64,000 bases of DNA from G965267605 sp965267605. GTDB taxonomy: Bacteria; Bacteroidota; Bacteroidia; Flavobacteriales_E; Vicingaceae. The stretch lies in contig OZ254088.1 in assembly GCA_965267605.1 (NCBI GenBank), positions 2,046,001 to 2,110,000 of the forward strand, written 5' to 3'. The stretch's first letter is position 1. Each line of letters begins with the position of its first letter. A program made the translations under genes and the position numbers. This document shows positions 37,689-46,899 of the stretch, in pieces. Under the pieces are notes generated by a model that made no database searches, was not told the DNA's origin, and saw nothing but the letters and a program-made list of their open reading frames with translations.

Positions 37689-38108
37689 ATGATCGACCCT
37701 AACATTTCACTTGAAGAAGTACATCTTTTCAATCCTGATACAATCATGGAGGTATTGGGTATTGAATACACAGGACTTGGTGCCGATTTTCTGGAAGGGA
37801 AAATGCCTGTTGACCATAGAACACATCAACCGATGGGAATTCTGCATGGTGGAGCATCGATGGTTCTCGCAGAGACGCTGGGCAGTGCTGCTTCTACCCT
37901 TGCGTTAAAAGGAACGAACAATTATGCCGTTGGGTTAGAGATCAATGGCAACCATTTGAAGGCGGTTAGGTCTGGTTTCGTGCATGGTCGTGCGCAAGCT
38001 ATTCACATAGGAAGAAAAACACATATCTGGTCCATCGAAATCAAGGATGATGATGGAAATCTCGTGTGTACTTCCCGAATCACCATGATGATCCTTGAGG
38101 GCAAGTGA
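37689..38108 (+). CDS. menI: hotdog thioesterase, probable DHNA-CoA thioesterase
   Basis: A 139-residue PaaI/MenI-type hotdog enzyme: 'MGILHGGASMVLAETLGSAAS' holds the catalytic motif, preceded by MPVDHRTHQP. By family it could act on many aryl-CoA thioesters; its position ahead of menF, with the next ATG inside its stop codon (TGATG), argues for release of 1,4-dihydroxy-2-naphthoate from its CoA ester in menaquinone synthesis. A role in the paa pathway (PaaI) is the alternative. Confidence 0.8.
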   Translation: MIDPNISLEEVHLFNPDTIMEVLGIEYTGLGADFLEGKMPVDHRTHQPMGILHGGASMVLAETLGSAASTLALKGTNNYAVGLEINGNHLKAVRSGFVHGRAQAIHIGRKTHIWSIEIKDDDGNLVCTSRITMMILEGK

Positions 38109-39043
38109 TGCAAATTTCCATTAGACTGCCTGGAACTTCGACAACACGTCACTACAGAAAATCAGAAGTGCCAACCGGTACACGGTTGACTATTGGGACA
38201 TTTGATGGTAGTTGTGAGTCCTGTTACGTAAGTGAAGATGCAGAACCACAGAGTTTGGAACTTCCCTCACAAACACAGCTTGAAGGCACTACCAAGGAAC
38301 TGTATGTGCAAACGGTACAACAGGCCCTGGATTTGATAGCATCCGGTGAAGCAAGCAAATTGGTTATTTCCAGAATTGAGTTGGTAGAAAAGCCGATAGG
38401 GTTTGATCCCATCACTGCCTTCAATCAACTAGCTGAGACATACCCGGATGCTTGCGTATATCTCCTGAAGCATGAACAACATGGCATATGGTTAGGAGCA
38501 ACCCCCGAAACACTAGTTGCCAGACATGGGAACCAATGTTCAACAATGGCTCTTGCCGGAACCCTATCTGTTAATGATAGCACCCAATGGACTGCCAAGG
38601 AACTGCAGGAGCAGGAATTCGTTTCAGAATCTATTCGCGAAACCCTGCGAGAGCGTAGCATTACCTTCACGGAAGGAGACGTATTTGATAAGGTAGCAGG
38701 CAAGGTCAAACACCTTTGCTCTCCCTTCAACTGGCAACAGGCAGGTACAGTATTGGACATTGCACGTGCCCTACACCCTACCCCAGCTGTGTCTGGCACA
38801 CCAAAGGATGTCGCATGTGCGCTTATTCCTGCCCTGGAGGAACACGACCGTGGACTCTACACAGGGTTCTTTGGCCTGGCCAGCGGAGAGGAGGAAACCT
38901 ACTTCGTGAACCTACGATGCATGCAAGTTCTGAGAGATCAATTGGCTGTTTATGTTGGAGGTGGAATTACAGCCGATTCACACATCGAATCAGAATGGAA
39001 TGAAACAGTGCTGAAGTCAGCCACAATGCTGGAAGCACTTTAA
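38108..39043 (+). CDS. menF: isochorismate synthase, short form
   Basis: A 311-residue chorismate-binding enzyme that isomerises chorismate to isochorismate, the entry to the menaquinone pathway. Seen: EASKLVISR, IWLGATPETL, MALAGTLS, EFVSESIRETL, HPTPAVSGTP, GLYTGFFGL and YVGGGITADSHIESEWNET. It is shorter than E. coli MenF (431), with a reduced N-terminal half but an intact catalytic domain. ATG 38108 overlaps the menI stop; an in-frame GTG one codon earlier is less likely. Confidence 0.9.
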   Translation: MQISIRLPGTSTTRHYRKSEVPTGTRLTIGTFDGSCESCYVSEDAEPQSLELPSQTQLEGTTKELYVQTVQQALDLIASGEASKLVISRIELVEKPIGFDPITAFNQLAETYPDACVYLLKHEQHGIWLGATPETLVARHGNQCSTMALAGTLSVNDSTQWTAKELQEQEFVSESIRETLRERSITFTEGDVFDKVAGKVKHLCSPFNWQQAGTVLDIARALHPTPAVSGTPKDVACALIPALEEHDRGLYTGFFGLASGEEETYFVNLRCMQVLRDQLAVYVGGGITADSHIESEWNETVLKSATMLEAL

Positions 39044-39050
39044 AATTAAC

Positions 39051-39058
39051 TACCTTCG
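39051..39058 (+). promoter_or_regulatory. possible -7 box of menD
   Basis: TACCTTCG (one mismatch), 3 nt before the GTG start of menD and just after the menF stop. If used, menD gets its own leaderless transcript inside the operon. Confidence 0.35.
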
Positions 39059-39061
39059 AGC

Positions 39062-40741
39062 GTGATCTCAACGTTCCCATCTGTTCAGTATTTATTGGAC
39101 ATTTCTGCCCGGAAAGGAATTGAACACGTAGTCATTTCACCGGGATCCAGAAATGCACCATTGACAGTATCTTTCGCGAACGATGAGCGCTTTAAGCTCA
39201 AGAGCATTCCAGACGAACGCTCTGCATCGTTCGTAGCATTGGGATTGGCGCAGGCAACACACAAACCCGCCATCGTAACCTGTACATCAGGAAGCGCTGT
39301 AGTAAATCTCTCCGGTGGAATTCTTGAGGCATACTACCAGGGTGTACCTATGATCGTAGTAACTGCGGATCGACCTGCGGAGTGGACAGATCAGGGAGAT
39401 GGGCAAACCATGCGTCAACAAGGCGTTTTTTCTAATTACATCAAAGCAAGTTTTCAGGTACCCCAGCGGTTGGACACGGATGACGAACATTGGTATGCGC
39501 AACGTATCATCAACGAGGCATTTGAGATATCTATGCACGGAAAGCCCGGCCCAGTACATGTAAACATGCCTTTCGCGGAACCCCTTTACGATGTGCAAGA
39601 AACAGGGATTGATGGAAGGAACATGGCGTTCATGACCGGCAGGAGGATTCTGAATGATGTTCAGCAATCTGAGCTCGCTGAAATATGGAAGAACTCCAAG
39701 AAAAAAATGATTCTGGTGGGAAGTCACTTCACCGGAGAGGACATTGGAGAACCACTAAAAGACCTCAGTCACCGTGCGGATACAGCGGTGGTTACTGAAA
39801 CAACCTCTAACATTAGGTACGAGAGATTCAATAAGAACATTGATCGGTTGATCAGCAGTTTCAAAGAAGATGAAGTAGTAGAATTCATGCCGGACCTTCT
39901 TGTGACTATCGGAGATCACATCGTATCCAAGAAGATCAAGCATCTGCTTAGAAAGCATCAACCTTCACAGCATTGGCATATAGCTTCAGATGGCATCCTA
40001 ATAGATACGTTCAAATCATTAACCAAGTGGGTGCAGGCTGAACCAAGGGATGTACTGAAATTCCTGATGGACCTGGACGCGGATATCGAGGGAAGGTTTG
40101 GACTTGCGTGGAAGGAAAGAGACTACACTGCAGAGGATCTTCACGAGAAATTTCTGGAGGAAGTAGCGTTTAGCGATCTCAAAGCCTTTGAAAGGATCAA
40201 CGATATCGTTCCGGAGTCATCGATCATTCAGATGAGCAATAGCACCGCGGTAAGATATGTGCAACTGTTCAGTATGTTACCCAACATAAGGTACTTGTGC
40301 AATCGAGGTGTAAGCGGTATCGATGGCTCCACTTCAACAGCACTCGGTTGCGCATTGGAGTCAGATCAGTTGGTAACCCTTATTACCGGAGAAGTTGGAT
40401 TCTTGTACGACAGCAACGCTTTGTTCAACCAACACAAGCCACAGAACCTGAGAATTATTGTGATCAATAATGGTGGTGGAGATATCTTCCGGATCATTGA
40501 CGGGCCATCTAAACACGAGAAAGCACTAGCGTATTTTCAGACACCACACGATTTTGATCTAGAGCACATTTCTGAGCAATATGGTTTGGCATACTTGACC
40601 GCTAACAATGAGGATGATCTGGATGTGGCCCTGAATAAATTGTTCTATGAACTGGATGAAATGGCCGTTCTGGAAGTTGACACGAAAGGGATTGAAAGTC
40701 ACGCGATTTTGAAAGCATATTTTGAAGCATTAAAACAATAG
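39062..40741 (+). CDS. menD: SEPHCHC synthase MenD
   Basis: A 559-residue thiamine-diphosphate enzyme that adds 2-oxoglutarate-derived succinic semialdehyde to isochorismate. Landmarks: VVISPGSRNAPLTVSFA near the N-terminus, RSASFVALGLAQAT, TSGSAVVNL, VTADRPAEWTDQGDGQTMRQ, and the ThDP/Mg region (NRGVSGIDGSTSTALG, NNGGGDIFRII). Start is GTG 39062, supported by the immediate TFPSVQYLLDI alignment region. menB follows 2 nt later. Confidence 0.94.
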   Translation: MISTFPSVQYLLDISARKGIEHVVISPGSRNAPLTVSFANDERFKLKSIPDERSASFVALGLAQATHKPAIVTCTSGSAVVNLSGGILEAYYQGVPMIVVTADRPAEWTDQGDGQTMRQQGVFSNYIKASFQVPQRLDTDDEHWYAQRIINEAFEISMHGKPGPVHVNMPFAEPLYDVQETGIDGRNMAFMTGRRILNDVQQSELAEIWKNSKKKMILVGSHFTGEDIGEPLKDLSHRADTAVVTETTSNIRYERFNKNIDRLISSFKEDEVVEFMPDLLVTIGDHIVSKKIKHLLRKHQPSQHWHIASDGILIDTFKSLTKWVQAEPRDVLKFLMDLDADIEGRFGLAWKERDYTAEDLHEKFLEEVAFSDLKAFERINDIVPESSIIQMSNSTAVRYVQLFSMLPNIRYLCNRGVSGIDGSTSTALGCALESDQLVTLITGEVGFLYDSNALFNQHKPQNLRIIVINNGGGDIFRIIDGPSKHEKALAYFQTPHDFDLEHISEQYGLAYLTANNEDDLDVALNKLFYELDEMAVLEVDTKGIESHAILKAYFEALKQ

Positions 40742-40743
40742 TC

Positions 40744-41583
40744 ATGAGTGTAGAATGGACTACGGTTAAAGATTACGAAGACATTACCTATCAAAAGTCG
40801 GGAGGAATTGCCCGCATTGCGTTCAACCGTCCTGAGGTGAGAAACGCCTTTAGGCCCAAGACCGTTGGGGAACTGTACGAAGCGTTCTGGGATGCCAAGG
40901 AAGATACTTCCATAGGGGTTGTCCTACTTTCAGGAGAAGGCCCTTCTCCTAAAGATGGTGTGTACGCCTTCTGTAGTGGTGGAGATCAAAGCGTTCGCGG
41001 GCAAAAGGGATACGTAGGTGACGATGGTATGCATCGTTTGAATATTCTTGAAGTTCAACGTTTGATCCGGTTCATGCCGAAAGTGGTAATTGCCGTGGTG
41101 CCAGGCTGGTGTGTTGGTGGTGGGCATAGCTTACATGTGGTTTGTGACATGACGCTTGCGAGTAAGGAACATGCCATTTTTAAGCAGACAGATGCCGATG
41201 TAACCAGTTTCGATGGTGGGTATGGGTCGGCCTATCTTGCCAAAATGGTGGGGCAAAAGAAAGCACGAGAGATCTTCTTTCTTGGAAGGAACTACTCGGC
41301 TCAGGAAGCATTTGAAATGGGAATGGTAAATGCTGTTATCCCTCACGGTGACCTGGAGGAGGTAGCCGTTGAATGGGCTCAGGAAATTCTCGCAAAATCG
41401 CCCACATCAATCAAGATGCTCAAGTTCGCTATGAATCTTACTGATGATGGGATGGTTGGCCAGCAAGTATTTGCGGGTGAAGCCACCAGACTGGCATATA
41501 TGACGGAAGAAGCCGTTGAAGGAAGAAATGCATTCCTTGAGAAGCGGAAACCCAATTTCAAAGACATCGAATGGCTGCCGTAA
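40744..41583 (+). CDS. menB: 1,4-dihydroxy-2-naphthoyl-CoA synthase
   Basis: A 279-residue crotonase-family enzyme that closes the second ring of the naphthoquinone. Landmarks: NRPEVRNAFRPKTV, AFCSGGDQSVRG (oxyanion loop), VVPGWCVGGGHSLHVVCD, 'TDADVTSFDGGYGSAYLAK' and the MenB-type tail FLEKRKPNFKDIEWLP. These distinguish it from the paa-pathway crotonases PaaF/PaaG. Lies in menI-F-D-B order; its 3' end overlaps a DinB-type gene by 13 nt. Confidence 0.96.
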   Translation: MSVEWTTVKDYEDITYQKSGGIARIAFNRPEVRNAFRPKTVGELYEAFWDAKEDTSIGVVLLSGEGPSPKDGVYAFCSGGDQSVRGQKGYVGDDGMHRLNILEVQRLIRFMPKVVIAVVPGWCVGGGHSLHVVCDMTLASKEHAIFKQTDADVTSFDGGYGSAYLAKMVGQKKAREIFFLGRNYSAQEAFEMGMVNAVIPHGDLEEVAVEWAQEILAKSPTSIKMLKFAMNLTDDGMVGQQVFAGEATRLAYMTEEAVEGRNAFLEKRKPNFKDIEWLP

Positions 41584-42026
41584 TTGCGTTGGAAGAGCTG
41601 CTTCACTACAATGAAGTGGCAAATCAACGAGTGATTGAAACACTCATCGAATTTGAAGAATACGATGAGTTCTTCGACACAAGTGTCAGCCATATCATGA
41701 ATGCCCATGATATCTGGAACAGCAGACTATTGGTAAAGAATGCCAAATATGGGGTTTGGGATGTCCACCCCAGGACTGGATTGTCTGACATCAATGTGGA
41801 GCTTCATACCATAACCCGTCAGGCATTAGAAGAATTAGGAGCGGAAAGAGAAATCCATTATTCGAATATTCATGGATCGCCCTTTTCCAATACCGTGAAT
41901 GAGATTGTTTATCACATTGCCAATCACGGCACGCATCACCGGGCACAAATCACTTACAAATTGAGACAGCAGGGCATTGAGCCACCCAAAACGGATTACA
42001 TCTTCCATAAAAGATCAGGGATATAA
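41571..42026 (+). CDS. DinB-family protein
   Basis: A 151-residue four-helix DinB/YfiT-like protein. Metal-type histidines are placed as in the family: His in VSHIMNAHDIW and the HIANHGTHHRAQI cluster near residue 125. Such proteins may be metal-dependent thiol transferases or hydrolases; function here unknown. The ATG lies inside the menB 3' end (13-nt overlap), so translation is coupled to the menaquinone operon. Confidence 0.8.
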   Translation: MAAVIALEELLHYNEVANQRVIETLIEFEEYDEFFDTSVSHIMNAHDIWNSRLLVKNAKYGVWDVHPRTGLSDINVELHTITRQALEELGAEREIHYSNIHGSPFSNTVNEIVYHIANHGTHHRAQITYKLRQQGIEPPKTDYIFHKRSGI

Positions 42027-42052
42027 AAAAGGGGGTCACCTAAGTGACCCCC
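42025..42052 (-). terminator. hsp20 terminator
   Basis: GGGGGTCAC / GTGACCCCC with a 4-nt loop; six A before it on the plus strand give the T-run on the minus strand. It lies 22 nt after the hsp20 stop and may also stop the men operon. Confidence 0.8.
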
Positions 42053-42074
42053 TACCACACAACTAAACCTAACC

Positions 42075-42530
42075 CTACGCCACCTTTATCTCTCTCTTAC
42101 TCTTCTGTTCAGCCTCTACGTTCTTAGGAATCTCAATTTTTAGAATTCCATCAGCATAACTGGCTGTAACTTTTTCTCTCTCCGCGTGAACGGGTAGTTC
42201 AAATCGTTTCTCAAACGATCCTTTCCAGTATTCCTTCCGCGTATATTCATCTCCCTTCTCTCCTTCTACTTCCGCGCTAACAGTCAAAGTTGTGTCTTCA
42301 ATGTCCAATTTGAAGTCTTCTTTACTGTATCCGGGAGCGACCACTTCCAGAACATAACTCTTATCGGTCTCTGCTATATTCACCGATGGTGTGTAGGATG
42401 ATCCAAAGCTTCTCAGCACTGGATTGAAAAATGGATCGTCAAGAAATTCATCAAACACTGATCTGGATCTGCGGGGTGCACATCCGTGTACCATTTTGTG
42501 TCTTCCGGGTTTTCTTATCTGTAGTTTCAT
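42075..42530 (-). CDS. small heat-shock protein Hsp20
   Basis: A 151-residue alpha-crystallin-type holdase. N-terminal arm with FDEFLDDPFFNPVLRSF, core domain about 48-140 (TPSVNIAETDKSYVLEVVAPGYSKEDFKLDIED, ADGILKIEIPK) and the short tail IKVA in place of the usual I-x-I. Binds unfolding proteins without ATP. Single-gene unit with a strong terminator. No CIRCE-like repeat was found in the 120 nt before it. Confidence 0.93.
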   Translation of the reverse strand: MKLQIRKPGRHKMVHGCAPRRSRSVFDEFLDDPFFNPVLRSFGSSYTPSVNIAETDKSYVLEVVAPGYSKEDFKLDIEDTTLTVSAEVEGEKGDEYTRKEYWKGSFEKRFELPVHAEREKVTASYADGILKIEIPKNVEAEQKSKREIKVA

Positions 42531-42650
42531 GTTGTCAAATTTTTGAATTAGTAATCTGAGATGTACAGATCAATTCATGTACCAACCCGGTTTTTGGTGT
42601 TTTTTCGCGCCATTTTGACGCAAAACATCAAAATTGAATGCCATTATGGC

Positions 42651-43841
42651 TTAATCTGACGGCTTGAAGGTGAAAACAAGAGGAATCGTTACCAGTCCAA
42701 GCGCAATAGATAGATATCCTACGTGGTCATAACCTACCAGAGGTTCCCCTTCTCCCCCAGAGACCATAAGTCCAGCCAAAACCGCTGCAGTTCCTGAAGA
42801 AAATTGCATTACAGCCGACCTTACACTCATGAACACACCGCGTTGTTCCGGCTTGCTAACTGAGATGATCAGTGCTGTTGCAGGAATGAATCTTCCGCCA
42901 ACGAGGATGAAGAACGCAGTTGTGTAGATAAGTACGAGCCACATGGGAACATATCCCAATTGTGTAATGAACGCAACAGGAATCAAGGACAACGTGAGGA
43001 AGATGACATACCCCTTTTGCTTCCCTATTCTGTCTACCAGTTTACCTATCAGCGGGCTTGTTATGAAGGTGAGCGAACCACCTAGAAAGTAGATGTATGA
43101 CAATTCAATTTCATCGAAACCAACATTTGACACCATGTAAGGACTCAGGAATGGAACTATTGAAAAGTGCCCAATAACCACTACCATCATATAGAACAAT
43201 GCCTTTACCTGATTGCCGTCTCCGAGAATGGCCCCAACGGTTTTCCATGGTGCCCACAAAGAATTGTCCTTTGCTGCCTTAGGTTCAATAGGTGGCACAA
43301 CCTTCATGGTGAGAAAGAAGAGCACAACGCCCACTCCAGCAGTAACAAAGAACGGCATGTGCCAACCAAACTTCACGCCTAAGTAGTTACCAATAGGCAC
43401 ACCTAAGGCCGCAGCCGCAGAAAAACCCGTCATAATGATTCCCATGGCAGCACCTCTTCTCTCAAAAGGAACCAAATCTGTAACAATTGACAAGACCACG
43501 GCATTGATGACACCTCCGAAGATGCCGGTAAGGATTCTTGTTCCTATCAACATGCCGTAAGATTCTGCAAATCCAACACCGAATGTGGCAATTACAAACC
43601 CCGCATACGTGAACAGGAGTAGTTTCTTACGGTTAACTTTATCGATAAAAAAGATGGAGACCAATACGGAAACAAGTGCCGCATAGGTATATGAAGCAAC
43701 CACCATTCCCCATTCTGGTGGTGACATATCAAAAATCCGCTTGAGCTGTGGTGCAAGCGGCATCATTACCATAAAATCAAGAATGTGCGTGAAATTGAGT
43801 CCGGCCAACACGATCAGTATTAGCCTCTCTGTCTTACCCAT
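42651..43841 (-). CDS. MFS transporter
   Basis: A 396-residue protein with about 12 TM helices and major-facilitator landmarks: loop 2-3 FFIDKVNRKKLL, ILTGIFGGVINAVV in TM4, and VDRIGKQKGYV between TM8 and TM9. Drug- or metabolite-efflux type (DHA1-like); substrate unknown. It overlaps the upstream metallophosphoesterase gene by 8 nt, so the two are co-translated. Confidence 0.85.
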   Translation of the reverse strand: MGKTERLILIVLAGLNFTHILDFMVMMPLAPQLKRIFDMSPPEWGMVVASYTYAALVSVLVSIFFIDKVNRKKLLLFTYAGFVIATFGVGFAESYGMLIGTRILTGIFGGVINAVVLSIVTDLVPFERRGAAMGIIMTGFSAAAALGVPIGNYLGVKFGWHMPFFVTAGVGVVLFFLTMKVVPPIEPKAAKDNSLWAPWKTVGAILGDGNQVKALFYMMVVVIGHFSIVPFLSPYMVSNVGFDEIELSYIYFLGGSLTFITSPLIGKLVDRIGKQKGYVIFLTLSLIPVAFITQLGYVPMWLVLIYTTAFFILVGGRFIPATALIISVSKPEQRGVFMSVRSAVMQFSSGTAAVLAGLMVSGGEGEPLVGYDHVGYLSIALGLVTIPLVFTFKPSD

Positions 43842-45024
43842 GCTGTGCTCTAAGCGTGATTAGTGTAATCTCCGGCCAGATTCCCAGCCTCCCCGGATAC
43901 CCAATGTATCCCAATCCTCTGTTAACATACAGAAACTTTCCCTTGTTCTCGTATAAGCCAGCCCACTTCCGATACTTGTACTTAACGGGACTCCATTTCC
44001 ATTTTCCCAGTTCAAATCCAAACTGCATACCATGGGTATGCCCGCTTAATGTCAGGTCAATGTCAGACTGTTGTACCTCAGCGTCCCAATGAGATGGGTC
44101 ATGCGACATGAGCACCTTGAAGGTTGCACCGCTCATTTCAAGTGCCTTATCCAATTTGCCGTACTGTTTGAAGGGTGGCAATCCCCAATTCTCTACGCCT
44201 ACCAGATCAATATTCTCATTCGATCTTGTAATTGTAACACTCTCGTTAAGTAAGAGTGAAAACCCAGCTTTGCGAATTCTATCTTTCAGTTCATTAAGGT
44301 TATCCTCTTTTTGCTCAGCGCTTGACCAAGAGAGGTAATCACCGTAATCGTGATTTCCAAGTACTGCGAATTTTCCTTCAGAAGCCTGGATTTTGCTCAA
44401 GGTTTCTTCGTGGCCTGCAAGCTCACCTGCATGGTTATTCACCATATCTCCGGTAAATAAGACAAGATCCGCTTTCAACTGATTGATCAGTTCCACTGCC
44501 CGTTCAAGTGGTCTGTTGTCTCCGAAGAATGAACCAATATGCATATCCGAAATCTGAACGATTCGGAAGCCATCAAATGAGCCGGGCAGATTCTCAAATG
44601 GGATCTGCTTATCGTGAACCTTGAATCGGAACCTCCCAAACAATATTCCATAGGTAAAACCAAACACAAGAAGTACGGCTGAACCTAATCCAAGCAATGC
44701 AAACAAATGAGGATAGGATGGCAACACATAGTACAACGGCCAGGATATAACCTGATCAAGTAACAGTGTTATAAGTAGCAATAGTTTTGGCGCTGTTAGC
44801 GTGAGAATGATTCCCGCGGAAAGGAAGGGAACCTTGTAGCCGCTTTGAATGAAATCCTGAAACCTGATAGAGGAAATAACAAGTACTACATATACAATAG
44901 ATGCCAGCAACCAATATATCAATGCAAACCAGGTCTCTTTCCATGAGAAGTCAGGAAACAACATGTAACAGGCCAGATCCATGAGCCCTAATCCTGCCAG
45001 AAAGAAAAGTATCCTTGGATTCAT
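43834..45024 (-). CDS. membrane metallophosphoesterase (YkuE/YaeI-like)
   Basis: A 396-residue protein: four or five TM helices in the first 140 residues, then a calcineurin-like domain with the metal motifs ISDMHIG, FTGDMVNNHAGE, LGNHDYGDY, SHDPSHWD and SGHTHGMQ. Related enzymes act on lipids such as UDP-diacylglucosamine or on other phosphoesters; substrate unknown. ATG 45024 is preferred over a TTG at 45051 because it starts the first TM helix cleanly. Confidence 0.85.
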   Translation of the reverse strand: MNPRILFFLAGLGLMDLACYMLFPDFSWKETWFALIYWLLASIVYVVLVISSIRFQDFIQSGYKVPFLSAGIILTLTAPKLLLLITLLLDQVISWPLYYVLPSYPHLFALLGLGSAVLLVFGFTYGILFGRFRFKVHDKQIPFENLPGSFDGFRIVQISDMHIGSFFGDNRPLERAVELINQLKADLVLFTGDMVNNHAGELAGHEETLSKIQASEGKFAVLGNHDYGDYLSWSSAEQKEDNLNELKDRIRKAGFSLLLNESVTITRSNENIDLVGVENWGLPPFKQYGKLDKALEMSGATFKVLMSHDPSHWDAEVQQSDIDLTLSGHTHGMQFGFELGKWKWSPVKYKYRKWAGLYENKGKFLYVNRGLGYIGYPGRLGIWPEITLITLRAQHG

Positions 45025-45082
45025 TGTTCGTTTTCCATGTACGGAAGCCAACTATTAAACAACCGTCCTGAACTTATGTTCT

Positions 45083-45111
45083 AAAAAAAGCCCCGGATTT
45101 ACCGGGGCTTT
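45083..45111 (-). terminator. terminator of the 45116-46399 gene
   Basis: AAAGCCCCGG / CCGGGGCTTT with a 5-nt loop and a T-run on the minus strand, 5 nt after the stop codon. Confidence 0.88.
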
Positions 45112-45115
45112 CAAC

Positions 45116-46399
45116 TTAATCTTTAATAAACTTCTGTATCTGTGTTCCGGAACTTCCTTCGACATGAACAAAGTACATTCCCGTACTCAGATGTTCCGTA
45201 GCAAGTCTGATCCGTAGTGGGCTTGCTCCCACAATCGCAGACTTCACCCCTACGCGTCTTCCTGTTGCGTCTACAACCTGCAATTCGAAGTCACCATTAC
45301 TCACACCAACTCCAAATTGGAGTGTGAGCTGTTCCTTAGCAGGATTCGGATACAATCTAAAATGTAGTGCAGTAGCCTCTTCAATTCCAGTACATGGATC
45401 TACAGTTAGATTTAATATCGGAACACTATCGCAGTTATGAACCGTCTGCAATGAATCCGTATAAACACCTGCAGCGGTTAGTGGCGCACCTCCAAACATA
45501 AAGGTATCACCCTGGCAGATTGTTCTGTGAATTGTATCGTTGAACGACAGCGGAGCCACTACATTCAATGGCACTCTTACTGAGGTATCAGCTGTAACAC
45601 TGTAATACATTTCAACCCTTGATATAGAGCCATTGACCTCTTGCCAAACATTCTGCATTGGGTTTGAAGAGATAGGCATTTGCATACCCGATCGTCCAAG
45701 TGTTACTGCTGTTCCATCAATAGTTGTATTGAAAGGGCCTGTTCCGTAGGAATTAACATCCGACCGGTTACCGTAGATTCCAATCACATCTCCACTATCG
45801 ATCGCAAAGCACACCGGAATCATGTTAGTGGTGTTGTCAACATAACGTCCTAATCTGGTAAAATTGTTGGTTGACTGGCTATATACCGGTGGGATTGAAT
45901 CTAACTTCAAAACTTCGATCGTAGCCGTACCCGAATTCGCATCAGTTGGAACTCGAAGACCTGTAATGAAGAAGTCCTTAGGGGCTATAAACCAGTATCC
46001 ACGTACGCTCGATCCAAACGTACCCGATTGTGGCGGGAGTCCCATTTGGATAGCTGTATCTCCACAAACTGCACTAACATAGTATGTTGCATTACTCGTA
46101 AGTACACCTGCATCGTAAATTGAATCGCTTCCAAGAAGTGTCCCACCTGTCATTGCATTCCACCATAGGTATTTACATGCGCCACCAGAAGCGCGCAGAT
46201 GGATGGTATCACCATTGTCACAAATCAGCGTTGAATCGCTAACAACCGGTGGCGTTGTTGAAGCCACGTAAAATGGACCAGCCACCTCAGGCTTAACAAC
46301 GACATGGTTAGACGTGTGTCCACCTACCCTATCCGCAAGGTTCTGTCCGAAGGCTGCAACAGAAAGCGCCACAGCGCAAAAAGTGTAAAGTAGTTTCAT
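45116..46399 (-). CDS. secreted protein with Ig-like segment and T9SS sorting domain
   Basis: A 427-residue exported protein: signal peptide MKLLYTFCAVALSVAAFGQ, an Ig/PKD-like segment (VVSDSTLICDNGDTIHLRASGG...TYYVSAVCGD) as seen in Bacteroidota adhesins, a middle beta-sandwich region (about 130-280), and a T9SS type A domain (FRLYPNPAKEQLTLQFG ... MYFVHVEGS...IQKFIKD). Function unknown, possibly adhesin-like. ATG 46399 is chosen because it opens the signal peptide and lies 24 nt after a TACTTTTG box. Confidence 0.78.
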   Translation of the reverse strand: MKLLYTFCAVALSVAAFGQNLADRVGGHTSNHVVVKPEVAGPFYVASTTPPVVSDSTLICDNGDTIHLRASGGACKYLWWNAMTGGTLLGSDSIYDAGVLTSNATYYVSAVCGDTAIQMGLPPQSGTFGSSVRGYWFIAPKDFFITGLRVPTDANSGTATIEVLKLDSIPPVYSQSTNNFTRLGRYVDNTTNMIPVCFAIDSGDVIGIYGNRSDVNSYGTGPFNTTIDGTAVTLGRSGMQMPISSNPMQNVWQEVNGSISRVEMYYSVTADTSVRVPLNVVAPLSFNDTIHRTICQGDTFMFGGAPLTAAGVYTDSLQTVHNCDSVPILNLTVDPCTGIEEATALHFRLYPNPAKEQLTLQFGVGVSNGDFELQVVDATGRRVGVKSAIVGASPLRIRLATEHLSTGMYFVHVEGSSGTQIQKFIKD

Positions 46400-46423
46400 A
46401 TAAATCAGGTTTAGTATTCGCGG

Positions 46424-46431
46424 CAAAAGTA
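46424..46431 (-). promoter_or_regulatory. -7 box of the 45116-46399 gene
   Basis: TACTTTTG on the minus strand, 24 nt before the ATG. Confidence 0.5.
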
Positions 46432-46460
46432 GTTATTACCCGCAAACAGAAAATAGCAGA

Positions 46461-46856
46461 TCAAAATTTCTTCAACCAGGCAACTGCGTCTTCCAAATGA
46501 TCAAAGATTTTGACCGGTCTTGTAGGCTTATTGACCCTCACAAAGAAATTTCCAATCAGCTTCTGAGCTGTATTGTTGACAACAACGGCAGCCATGTCCA
46601 GTAATTCCATTGACTCTTCACTGGCTATGTATACCCTGAAGTCATGATCCACCAATCCTTCTTCTCCAGCGTCAAACACAACCTTCATTCGCCTACCGCC
46701 ACCAATATCTTTAACCAAGCTGTGAATCTCCCTGGCATCATCACCATCCAACGTCTCGGAACCCAATAGAATATAGATCCAATCGTTTTGGAGATAATAC
46801 ATGGTGAAGTTTCTTGACTCGCGCGTGAAACTTCCTTTTAAGAGTTCTTCCCGCAT
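46461..46856 (-). CDS. STAS/SpoIIAA-like protein
   Basis: A 131-residue soluble protein. The alternating pattern (MYYLQNDWIYILLGSETLDG, MKVVFDAGEEG, LLDMAAVVVNN, PVKIFDHLEDAVAWLKKF) resembles STAS/SEC14-type small proteins common in Flavobacteria. Function unknown. It is divergent from menA, starts 44 nt apart. Confidence 0.55.
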   Translation of the reverse strand: MREELLKGSFTRESRNFTMYYLQNDWIYILLGSETLDGDDAREIHSLVKDIGGGRRMKVVFDAGEEGLVDHDFRVYIASEESMELLDMAAVVVNNTAQKLIGNFFVRVNKPTRPVKIFDHLEDAVAWLKKF

Positions 46857-46871
46857 TCGTTGAAGGAATGG

Positions 46872-46879
46872 TAAATTTG
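46872..46879 (+). promoter_or_regulatory. -7 box of menA
   Basis: TAAATTTG, 20 nt before ATG 46900. Confidence 0.5.
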
Positions 46880-46899
46880 AGGTTCAACAAAGATAGGCA

